Part shown: positions 44,438-51,350 of the stretch, piece after piece
How positions within the stretch are numbered: the stretch's first letter is position 1
Layout: every line of letters begins with the position of its first letter
DNA from: Kordia sp.
GTDB taxonomy: Bacteria; Bacteroidota; Bacteroidia; Flavobacteriales; Flavobacteriaceae
Length of the DNA: 59,986 nt
Assembly (NCBI GenBank): GCA_002733415.1
Contig: NVVR01000017.1
Location: 1-59,986, forward strand
Direction: 5' to 3'
Position numbers and translations under genes: made by a program
Notes under the pieces: model-generated
Told to the model about the DNA's origin: nothing
The model's input: the letters and a program-made list of their open reading frames with translations, nothing else
Databases searched by the model: none

Positions 44438-44725
44438 ATGAAACAATCATTTGTTTACATATTAAAATGTTCGGATAATACATATTATACAGGTGTTTCT
44501 TCAAATATTGAAGAAAGAATACTACAACATGAAATGGGATTCTATAAGGAGAGTTATACTTATAAAAGAAGGCCAGTGGAGTTAGTTTATTATGCAGAAT
44601 TCACGAATATTGAATTAGCTATTGAACAAGAAAAGCAAATTAAGAAATGGTCTAAAGCCAAAAAAGAAGCTTTAATTAATAATGAGTTTGAAAAATTACC
44701 GAACTTAGCTAAGAAGAAGTTTTAG
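44438..44725 (+). CDS. GIY-YIG nuclease-family protein
   Basis: A 95-residue single-domain GIY-YIG (UvrC/URI-type) protein from the ATG at 44438. The motif appears as VYILKCSDNTYYTGVSSN, with the two Tyr strands; the catalytic Arg is in the RILQHEMG helix and the Glu in IEQEKQIKKWSK. Five codons upstream from a TTG are also open but unlikely. The gene lies between inverted copies of an intergenic repeat (A3 and B1), with further copies beyond. This suggests a small mobile or homing-type unit rather than a housekeeping gene. In vivo activity and target are unknown. Confidence 0.9.
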   Translation: MKQSFVYILKCSDNTYYTGVSSNIEERILQHEMGFYKESYTYKRRPVELVYYAEFTNIELAIEQEKQIKKWSKAKKEALINNEFEKLPNLAKKKF

Positions 44726-44730
44726 TTAGA

Positions 44731-44790
44731 GTTCTCGATACAAAATATAGTTTTCATTGCATTACACCTATATTTCACTCGAACTGACGT
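44731..44790. repeat. Repeat unit B1, right inverted copy flanking the GIY-YIG gene
   Basis: It begins GTTCTCGATAC six bases after the nuclease stop codon and ends CACTCGAACTGACG. It is the reverse-oriented partner of A3 and a direct copy of A1. The ends are better conserved than the middle. Confidence 0.72.
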
Positions 44791-44834
44791 GATAATAAGT
44801 GTATTCATGACTTTTTTTAAATAATAATAAACAC

Positions 44835-44885
44835 CGTCAGTTCGAGTGGTTTTCGTAGAGTAACGAAGAAAATTGTATCGAGATC
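44835..44885. repeat. Repeat unit B2 (upstream of recJ)
   Basis: It begins CGTCAGTTCGAGTGGTTTTC and ends TTGTATCGAGA, in the same orientation as A2 and A3. It lies 20 bases before the recJ start codon, so it may be part of the recJ leader RNA. Confidence 0.7.
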
Positions 44886-44904
44886 AGGCACATTAAATAA
44901 CACC

Positions 44905-46593
44905 ATGCGTTGGACCATAAAACCAAAACCAGATTCGAATAAAATTGCTCATTTACAAGAAGTTTTAGGCGTAAATGAAATTATTGCTACGCTTTTGGCG
45001 CAACGCGGTATTGAAACATTTGAGCAAGCAAAAGCATTTTTCAGACCATCATTAACGGAGTTGCATGATCCATTCTTAATGAAAGATATGGATACAGCAG
45101 TAGCGCGAATAGAACATGCAATTGCCACTAATGAAAATATCATGGTTTTTGGTGATTATGATGTTGATGGTACCACTGCAGTTTCCTTAGTAGCCTCTTA
45201 TTTAAAAACGTACTACGATAATGTAGCTACTTATATTCCGGATCGTTATGCAGAAGGATACGGGGTTTCTTATATGGGTATTGATTATGCAGAGGATAAT
45301 GATATTTCGTTAATTATAGCATTGGACTGTGGTATAAAAGCGTTAGATAAAGTGGCTTATGCAAAGGAAAAAGGAATAGATTTTATTATTTGTGACCATC
45401 ACCGTCCAGGAAAGGAATTACCAAATGCAGTTGCTGTTTTAGATCCTAAACGAAGTGATTGCACCTATCCGTATGATGAATTAAGCGGTTGTGGAGTGGG
45501 GTTCAAACTCATACAAGCACTTGGGGTATACAGAAACGAAACTATTGATGATTTCATTCCGTATTTGGATTTAGTAGCTACCAGTATAGCAGCTGATATT
45601 GTTCCGATAACAGGGGAAAACAGAATTTTAGCACATTACGGACTTAGAGTTATCAATGAAAGTCCACGTCCAGGAATAAGAGCATTTACACAAAATGCAA
45701 AAAAGAAGGAGTTATCCATCACAGATGTGGTGTTTCAAATAGCACCTAAAATCAATGCAGCAGGACGCATCAAACATGGTATTCATGCCGTGAGTTTATT
45801 GTCGGAATTAGACTATACCACGGCAATACAGTATGCTACTGAAATTGAGACATATAATACCGAACGAAAAGAGTTAGACAAGCAAATTACTAAAGAAGCT
45901 CTACAACAAATTAAGGTAAATAAGGAAGAAGAGGGGTTTACCTCTGTGGTATATGACCCAACTTGGCATAAAGGAGTTATTGGTATTGTGGCTTCTAGAT
46001 TGATAGAAAACTACTATCGACCTACTTTAGTATTTACAAAAAGTGGTGATAAATTAGCAGCTTCAGCACGTTCTGTAAAAGGTTTTGATGTATACAATGC
46101 CTTAGAGCATTGTGCTGAATATATCGAGCAATTTGGAGGGCATATGTATGCTGCTGGGTTGACATTATTACCTGAGAATTATGATAAATTTAAAGCGAAG
46201 TTTGAAGAGGTAGTTTCAAGTACAATCGATAAGCGATTGTTAACTCCAGAAATCTCCATCGATTTAAAAATATCCTTACATGATCTTGATGCTAAATTAA
46301 TGAGGGTATTAAAGCAAATTGGTCCGTTTGGTCCTCAAAATATGCACCCGATTTTTATGTCAGAAAATATGCAGGACACAGGTTATGGTAAATGTGTGGG
46401 AGAAGACGACAAACATTTGAGGTTTACAGCCAAAGAAGCGAATTCAAATGCTATCGTGGGTATTGGCTTTGGTTTAGGAGATAAACTGAGTAGCATTACC
46501 AATAAAAAACCATTCAGCACTGCTTATGTATTAGATGAAAATGAATGGCAAGGAAATGTGAGTTTGCAATTGATGGTGAAGGATATTAAATGA
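44905..46593 (+). CDS. recJ: Single-stranded-DNA exonuclease RecJ
   Basis: RecJ degrades single-stranded DNA 5'-to-3' in recombination and mismatch repair. The 562-residue protein has the DHH-family motifs: FGDYDVDGTTA at about residues 82-92 (motif I), LDCG (about 145), CDHHRPGKELP at about 163-173 (the DHH motif), and the DHHA1 nucleotide-binding region with GGHMYAAGLTL near 411-421. An OB-type domain ends the protein. Start and length match RecJ. A dispersed repeat unit sits directly upstream. The stop codon overlaps the start of a hairpin shared with the convergent gene. Confidence 0.96.
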   Translation: MRWTIKPKPDSNKIAHLQEVLGVNEIIATLLAQRGIETFEQAKAFFRPSLTELHDPFLMKDMDTAVARIEHAIATNENIMVFGDYDVDGTTAVSLVASYLKTYYDNVATYIPDRYAEGYGVSYMGIDYAEDNDISLIIALDCGIKALDKVAYAKEKGIDFIICDHHRPGKELPNAVAVLDPKRSDCTYPYDELSGCGVGFKLIQALGVYRNETIDDFIPYLDLVATSIAADIVPITGENRILAHYGLRVINESPRPGIRAFTQNAKKKELSITDVVFQIAPKINAAGRIKHGIHAVSLLSELDYTTAIQYATEIETYNTERKELDKQITKEALQQIKVNKEEEGFTSVVYDPTWHKGVIGIVASRLIENYYRPTLVFTKSGDKLAASARSVKGFDVYNALEHCAEYIEQFGGHMYAAGLTLLPENYDKFKAKFEEVVSSTIDKRLLTPEISIDLKISLHDLDAKLMRVLKQIGPFGPQNMHPIFMSENMQDTGYGKCVGEDDKHLRFTAKEANSNAIVGIGFGLGDKLSSITNKKPFSTAYVLDENEWQGNVSLQLMVKDIK

Positions 46594-46616
46594 GGTTGTT
46601 TGTTTTAAACAACCTC
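46592..46616. terminator. Hairpin between convergent recJ and cytochrome-type gene
   Basis: GAGGTTGTTT (46592-46601) and AAACAACCTC (46607-46616) pair over ten bases with a five-base loop. The hairpin begins within the recJ stop codon. Neither side has a strong T-tract, so termination efficiency is doubtful. Confidence 0.5.
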
Positions 46617-46631
46617 AAAATAAAGTAAAAA

Positions 46632-47474
46632 TTAAAGACTGATTTCAATTTTTACAGTAATATCTTCCCATACTTTTTGCTGATGATATTCTCCGCAAAC
46701 TGTAGCAAACCCATCATAAGCACTTTGCCAGTTAAACAAGTTCATGTCTGGAACTGATCCGTTTAAAATTAATTTATTCTCCTCTAACGTAATATCAAAT
46801 TCTACTTGTTGCTCTATACCGTTCATAGAAAAAGTAATTAATGCTTTTTGTACTGTATAGCTATTTACTATACCCACAATTTCCGGCGTGAATAAAGAAA
46901 AGAAGTATGCAGTATTTTGAGTTTTCTCATCATTACCTCCTACATTGACAGAAGTTGTATTAATAGTTACTGTAGCATTCTCTAGAATATCAATAGGATT
47001 TGAATACTCATTGTTAAGGATGTAATCTATTCCGCCAAAAGTACCACTTACTGAGGCTCTGTTATTAAAGTCAGGAAATTTATAAGCAGTCCAAGTAACA
47101 ACAAATTTTTCCGTTTCAATATTATTTAAGGCATTGTAAAAATCTTCAAAAACTAATTTTTCTTCAGGGGTTAATATAGAAGCGTCTGCAGGAGGCATTA
47201 TTGTATTTGAAGTTGAATAAATACGTGCCATCATTTCACTTATAGCAGATTTTGTTTTTTCATATGTATTATATCTATTAGTTCCTTCAAGATGATAATC
47301 ATGGCACGAAATACACTTATTATTTATAATAGTTTTCAGCTTTGAATTATACACTATTTTTGCTGTAGCATCATTACTAACATATAGTTCTTCTGCGCTT
47401 TCAGACGTGCAGCTATTAATTAATAGATATAAGGTTGATAGTGAAAAAAAAAAAATTATTTTATTAAATGACAT
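46632..47474 (-). CDS. Lipoprotein fusing a cytochrome-c motif to a YceI-like domain
   Basis: A 280-residue protein with a lipoprotein signal peptide (LYLLINSC, Cys22). Residues about 35-110 carry a c-type heme-binding site, CISCH (54-58), and a downstream IMPPAD that could supply the axial Met. Residues about 115-280 have a YceI-like lipocalin pattern of beta strands (FGGIDYILNNE to the end). The fusion is unusual: a heme site next to a domain family that typically binds polyisoprenoid or quinone-like lipids. The gene overlaps the upstream OB-fold gene by 19 bases and shares a neighbourhood with a true YceI protein. Electron transfer to or from a lipid-soluble carrier is a reasonable but untested idea. 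Confidence 0.75.
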   Translation of the reverse strand: MSFNKIIFFFSLSTLYLLINSCTSESAEELYVSNDATAKIVYNSKLKTIINNKCISCHDYHLEGTNRYNTYEKTKSAISEMMARIYSTSNTIMPPADASILTPEEKLVFEDFYNALNNIETEKFVVTWTAYKFPDFNNRASVSGTFGGIDYILNNEYSNPIDILENATVTINTTSVNVGGNDEKTQNTAYFFSLFTPEIVGIVNSYTVQKALITFSMNGIEQQVEFDITLEENKLILNGSVPDMNLFNWQSAYDGFATVCGEYHQQKVWEDITVKIEISL

Positions 47475-47848
47475 CTTGTTAAACTTATTTCATTAAACAT
47501 TTCATCAAAACCACTATACATACCTTTTATGGTAATGTGGCTTCCAGTTTTGATGTTATTATTAGTGTTTTTTAATTCACATTTAACACCGTCATTTAAA
47601 ATAACAATGATACTTTTATTGCTTTTTTCAATTAAGGTTACTTTACCTGATACTTCAATAATTTTGGTTACTAAATCATCGGAAGTTATTTTATTAGTAT
47701 TGAAGTTATTGATTAGTGTATTTGCTATATAACTGATATCAGCATCACTATCCAGAATGTTTTTATGTGGTTTATTATATAGATAAGTGGCATATAAAAC
47801 TGCAACCAAAACGATACCAGGTATAATTAAGAGTATTTTTTTTTTCAT
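47456..47848 (-). CDS. Membrane-anchored OB-fold (tRNA_anti-like) protein
   Basis: A 130-residue protein: one N-terminal membrane helix (about residues 4-23), then a short helical segment and an OB-fold-like barrel (about 60-130; IIEVSGKVTLIEKSNKSIIVIL, SHITIKGMYSGFDEMF). This resembles tRNA_anti-like OB proteins of Bacteroidota, which are not RNA-binding as far as known. It overlaps YceI upstream by four bases and the cytochrome-type gene downstream by 19 bases, so it is translationally coupled to both. The function is unknown. Confidence 0.75.
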   Translation of the reverse strand: MKKKILLIIPGIVLVAVLYATYLYNKPHKNILDSDADISYIANTLINNFNTNKITSDDLVTKIIEVSGKVTLIEKSNKSIIVILNDGVKCELKNTNNNIKTGSHITIKGMYSGFDEMFNEISLTRCHLIK

Positions 47849-48393
47849 AATTTTTTATAATTTGTTTCAATTGAAACAGCCACATCTTGAGCTATTTTAT
47901 CTTTTACTAAAGATGGTATTTCAATATTATATTCTTCTAAGTTTAATTTGAAATTTGACAGAAATGAGATGGTATTGTCATCATTTACTCTTATATCTGC
48001 TATTACTGTTAGTGGTTTTGTTACTCCATGAAAAGTCATATTTCCATTAATGACAATATCTTTATAAATATTAGGAGTTTTAAAGTCGATTTCATTTGTA
48101 AATACCCCTTTAAATTTAGCAGCTGGATATTTGTCAGAGTTTACATATTTTTCATTAAAATGGTCTTCCATTAGTGCTTTTTCAAACTTAAATGATTTTA
48201 ATAATACATTAAATGCAATAATTTTTTTTCTAATTAAAAGTATACTTGCAGCTTGATTATTTTCAGCATAAAATGACTCTATCATTGTTTTCGATTGAAA
48301 AATAACTTTCCCTGTTCTAGTGGTTAGTTTTTCTTGAGCAATACTCAAGTTTATTGCTGAAAAAGCGATAAAAAATAAAATTAATTTTTTCAT
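47845..48393 (-). CDS. YceI-family periplasmic protein
   Basis: A 182-residue exported protein (signal peptide residues 1-19, ending SIAQ) with the YceI lipocalin-like fold. Recognisable strands include GKVIFQSKTMIESFYAENN and the conserved NGNMTFHGVTKPLTV (about residues 120-134). YceI proteins of other bacteria bind polyisoprenoids or amphiphiles in a barrel. It is the second gene of a four-gene minus-strand unit and overlaps the OB-fold gene by four bases. Confidence 0.85.
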   Translation of the reverse strand: MKKLILFFIAFSAINLSIAQEKLTTRTGKVIFQSKTMIESFYAENNQAASILLIRKKIIAFNVLLKSFKFEKALMEDHFNEKYVNSDKYPAAKFKGVFTNEIDFKTPNIYKDIVINGNMTFHGVTKPLTVIADIRVNDDNTISFLSNFKLNLEEYNIEIPSLVKDKIAQDVAVSIETNYKKL

Positions 48394-48426
48394 AATTGAA
48401 GTTTTAAATATTTGATTAGTGTTGGT

Positions 48427-49302
48427 TTATAAACTAAATTCTCTTAAAATGCTAAATCCAAAGTTGATGTCCCTTTTGAAGAAATCACCACTTTGATTGA
48501 TGGCAAATTTTCCTGGGTGTAAAGCAAAAGCATCGGTAAAAAATAACTGAAATACATGCCCCCCTGTTTCAATATCTAAGCCAATTGAAAAGGAGTTTTT
48601 CTTTATATCATAGCTATCAAAAGTTGGTAAAGCATAAAAGTATTCTATGTTAACAGACATTGACCTAGAAAATAAATAACGACCACCTATACCTATAGTA
48701 TATACATTATTTGGTTCATCACTATTATCAGTTAAATTTCGATGTATCCATGTTGGTGATAATAAAAGAGAAAGTTTTTCGTTAAATTTTCTACTTACTA
48801 ATACTTGGTTTACATAGTCTAAACGCCCATTAAAATATTCGTCTCTTTCTTTTGGAGTATATTTTCTCGACTTGTAATCTATACCCAAAAAATAAGATAA
48901 GGATATCGGAAACGGTTTGTCACCTTGTCTTTGACGATATAGGCTTAATTTAACGCTGCCAGAATATGTTTTATCGGGTTTATTTGATCTTGCTAGACCT
49001 AATTGAATATGATCTTTTAACCCATATTCAAAACTCATATGCATGTTATTGATATGATCCATTCCAAAAAAATTATCAATACCTTTTATTTTTCCAAATA
49101 CATGAGAAATCCTCATATGTAATTGGTTGGCTTTAACGCGTTCAGTTGATTGCCCAAGCATAAGTCTTGAGGACTTAAATGTTGCGTTAACTTCACTCTC
49201 CGCTTTTATAGTTAGCTTGTCAAGTTCTCCAAATAAATCCTCTTCTTCTTGTGAAAATAAAGCTAATGGAGCTAGACATATCACTACTAATTTTCTGTAC
49301 AT
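48427..49302 (-). CDS. DUF5777-family outer-membrane beta-barrel protein
   Basis: A 291-residue protein with a signal peptide (about 1-17) and alternating strands typical of an outer-membrane barrel. Motifs such as SRLMLGQSTERVKANQLHMR, HVFGKI and HVFQLFFTDAFALHPG match the DUF5777 family of Bacteroidota. Its function is unknown. It is the first gene of the unit DUF5777-YceI-OB-cytochrome/YceI, with 33 bases to the next gene. The unit suggests an envelope system handling a hydrophobic ligand or electron carrier. Confidence 0.83.
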   Translation of the reverse strand: MYRKLVVICLAPLALFSQEEEDLFGELDKLTIKAESEVNATFKSSRLMLGQSTERVKANQLHMRISHVFGKIKGIDNFFGMDHINNMHMSFEYGLKDHIQLGLARSNKPDKTYSGSVKLSLYRQRQGDKPFPISLSYFLGIDYKSRKYTPKERDEYFNGRLDYVNQVLVSRKFNEKLSLLLSPTWIHRNLTDNSDEPNNVYTIGIGGRYLFSRSMSVNIEYFYALPTFDSYDIKKNSFSIGLDIETGGHVFQLFFTDAFALHPGKFAINQSGDFFKRDINFGFSILREFSL

Positions 49303-49472
49303 TTAATAACTATTATTATTTATAATGAATAAAAATAACGGTAAATATAGTAATGTTTACATATGTTTTAAACTATTTTTAAGTCGCTAAAAATTAATTT
49401 ATCATCTGTTTTAATATAACTGTCTGTACTTAAGTTGTTTCTTTCTTTAGAATTAAAAGTATTTTATCCTTA

Positions 49473-49504
49473 TTTAGAATAATTAAAAATAAAAAGTATA
49501 TTTG
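49473..49504 (+). promoter_or_regulatory. Bacteroidota-type promoter of the Cys-cluster gene
   Basis: TATATTTG at 49497-49504 fits the -7 consensus TAnnTTTG, and TTTA at 49473-49476, 20 bases upstream, is one mismatch from the -33 TTTG. The start codon is at 49524, giving a short leader. Confidence 0.5.
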
Positions 49505-49523
49505 TGTAGTTAAAATAATACAA

Positions 49524-49880
49524 ATGCAAGATATTTATAGAATATACCACAATAGCATAGGGATTTCTTTTCAATGGAAAAGAGACCTTAATAACGGAAA
49601 GACTGATATCATACAGTTGGTATTTGGAAATACAGGTTTTTATTTAACGCATACCGAAATAAAAGAGTTTTACAATAAAGTAACAGTTGCACATCAATTA
49701 AAGCAATGTGAAGGGTGTACCAAACAGAATAAATGCAATAGTTATTTGTTGCAAACACCAAGTGAAAAAGTAGATTTATCGGTATCTGAAGAGGAGTTAA
49801 AACTAATTACCGATTTAATAAAGGGAACATTATTTCAGATAGAACTAAATGGGTACATTAATGAAATCTGTAAAAATTAG
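49524..49880 (+). CDS. Small protein with a CxxCxxxxxC cluster, unknown function
   Basis: A 118-residue soluble protein with no signal peptide. It has an N-terminal beta-rich part and the motif CEGCTKQNKC near residues 71-80, which could bind a metal or form disulfides. The C-terminal helix (VSEEELKLITDLIKGTLFQIEL) is amphipathic. I recall similar short conserved hypothetical proteins in flavobacteria but cannot name the family with certainty. It has its own promoter and converges with the LpxH-like gene across an inverted repeat. Confidence 0.75.
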   Translation: MQDIYRIYHNSIGISFQWKRDLNNGKTDIIQLVFGNTGFYLTHTEIKEFYNKVTVAHQLKQCEGCTKQNKCNSYLLQTPSEKVDLSVSEEELKLITDLIKGTLFQIELNGYINEICKN

Positions 49881-49918
49881 ATTACAAACTACTAAAAAGG
49901 TGCAAGTAAGGAATTCAG

Positions 49919-49998
49919 TCATTTCTATGATAAGAGAAATCACACACTAAGAATAACATGTGCTTACTGATATGAAATTTCTCCTATCGTAGAAATGA
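49919..49998. repeat. Inverted repeat between convergent genes (dispersed family)
   Basis: TCATTTCTATGATAAGAGAAAT (49919-49940; 22 bases) faces its imperfect complement at 49977-49998 across a 36-base loop. The core word CTACGATAGGAGAAAT is also at 10159-10187. It could serve as a bidirectional transcript end. Two mismatches separate the arms. Confidence 0.6.
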
Positions 49999-50009
49999 AG
50001 TTTGTATTT

Positions 50010-50777
50010 TTAATACTCTTTTAACTCCAATAACTCTCCATCAAATTTACCATAAGTATAATAACCAATCCAATCCCCAAGATTGATGTATTGTGAGTTT
50101 TTTGCAATGTCTATAGTCATTGGTAAATGACGGTGTCCAAACACAAAATAATCGTAGTGTTTGTTTTCTTGTTTACGTTTGCAATACTGTACTAACCATT
50201 CATCATCTTCGCCTAAAAACTGTGCGTCTTCATCACCAGAAATTAATTTATTTTTAACCGACATGTATTGTGCAAGTTTCACCCCTAAATCAGGGTGTAA
50301 CCATCGGAAAAACCATTTTGAAACAGGGTTAGTAAACACTTTTTTCATGCGTTTATACCCTTTGTCTCCAGGTCCTAATCCATCACCATGGCCAATTAGG
50401 AAGGTTTTATTATTTAGTATAAATTCTTGCGGTTTATGAAAAACAGGGATGTTCAATTCTTTTTCAAAGTAATCATCCATCCATAAGTCATGATTTCCAA
50501 CAAAAAAGTAAATAGGTATTCCACTATCACGTATTTCAGCAAGTTTCCCTAAAGTACGTACAAAGCCTTTTGGGACTACGGTTTTGTATTCAAACCAGAA
50601 GTCAAATAAGTCGCCTAATAAAAATATCGCGGCTGCATCTTGTTTTACTTCATCTAGCCAAGCTACAAACTTTTTTTCACGAGGTTTACTCGCTTCAAAA
50701 TTTGGCGCACCTAAATGATTGTCTGATGAAAAATAGACTTTCTTTCCAGTAGGTATTGTTAAATTAAAATTACTCAT
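50010..50777 (-). CDS. lpxH: UDP-2,3-diacylglucosamine diphosphatase, LpxH-like
   Basis: LpxH hydrolyses UDP-2,3-diacylglucosamine to lipid X in lipid A synthesis at the inner membrane. The calcineurin-like metallophosphoesterase motifs are present: SSDNHLG (near residue 18; metal-binding Asp and His), LLGDLFDFWFEY, FVGNHDLWM, and FGHRHLP near the C-terminus. From the ATG at 50777 the protein has 255 residues. The open frame begins eight codons earlier, in sequence that overlaps queD. The chosen start already overlaps the queD stop by eight bases. Assignment to LpxH rather than another metallophosphoesterase rests on FDFWFEY and the general length. Confidence 0.85.
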   Translation of the reverse strand: MSNFNLTIPTGKKVYFSSDNHLGAPNFEASKPREKKFVAWLDEVKQDAAAIFLLGDLFDFWFEYKTVVPKGFVRTLGKLAEIRDSGIPIYFFVGNHDLWMDDYFEKELNIPVFHKPQEFILNNKTFLIGHGDGLGPGDKGYKRMKKVFTNPVSKWFFRWLHPDLGVKLAQYMSVKNKLISGDEDAQFLGEDDEWLVQYCKRKQENKHYDYFVFGHRHLPMTIDIAKNSQYINLGDWIGYYTYGKFDGELLELKEY

Positions 50778-51222
50778 TGTCAGATGCATACCATTCCGCA
50801 AAAGAAGTGTCGGTTTCTGAAAGTTTTAAAGAATGTAGTTGAATGTTTTCCGGCAATCTATCTTTAATTTTGGCAGCAAAATCAATGACCATATTTTCGC
50901 TGGTTGGCTGATAATCTACTAAAATAACATTGTGTCCTCTATCTTGTAATTCTTTTGCTAATTCTAAGTGAGGTGTATTTTTGTTAAATACTGTGGCATG
51001 ATCAAAACCATCAACAATTTCTTCTTTTACTACTTTTTTTAAGTCTCCAAAATCAATGACCATCCCTAGCTTCACTGCTCCTAGCTTAGTAATGGGTGAT
51101 CCAATAACAGTTACTGAAAGTTTATAACTATGTCCGTGAACGTTTTTACACTTTCCATCATATCCATAAAGGGCATGTCCGGTTTCAAAAGTAAATAGTT
51201 TGGTAATTCTAATCTTGCTCAT
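50770..51222 (-). CDS. queD: 6-carboxytetrahydropterin synthase QueD
   Basis: QueD converts dihydroneopterin triphosphate to 6-carboxytetrahydropterin in queuosine/7-deazaguanine synthesis. From the ATG at 51222 the protein has 150 residues and begins MSKIRITKLFTFETGHAL. Zinc ligands are His16, His29 and His31, in TGHAL and NVHGHSY, and the catalytic Cys is Cys25. The frame is open for 42 more codons upstream, but these are not typical of the family, and a -7-like TAGTTTTG (minus strand, 51247-51240) lies just before the chosen start. It is coupled to the LpxH-like gene by overlap. Confidence 0.92.
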   Translation of the reverse strand: MSKIRITKLFTFETGHALYGYDGKCKNVHGHSYKLSVTVIGSPITKLGAVKLGMVIDFGDLKKVVKEEIVDGFDHATVFNKNTPHLELAKELQDRGHNVILVDYQPTSENMVIDFAAKIKDRLPENIQLHSLKLSETDTSFAEWYASDNE

Positions 51223-51350
51223 AAAGTATGTATGTAGTGCAAAACTACGGAATTTTAATTGATGGTTTAGAAAGTGAAAAACAGATTTTAGAAGTTGTTG
51301 AGTAATCTGTCCTTTTGAAATTGTAAGTTTGAAACTTAAATTACACATAG

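Noticed and set aside
51223..51348. 42-residue N-terminal extension of QueD
   Set aside because: Not typical of the family, and a -7-like TAGTTTTG sits inside it just before the ATG at 51222.
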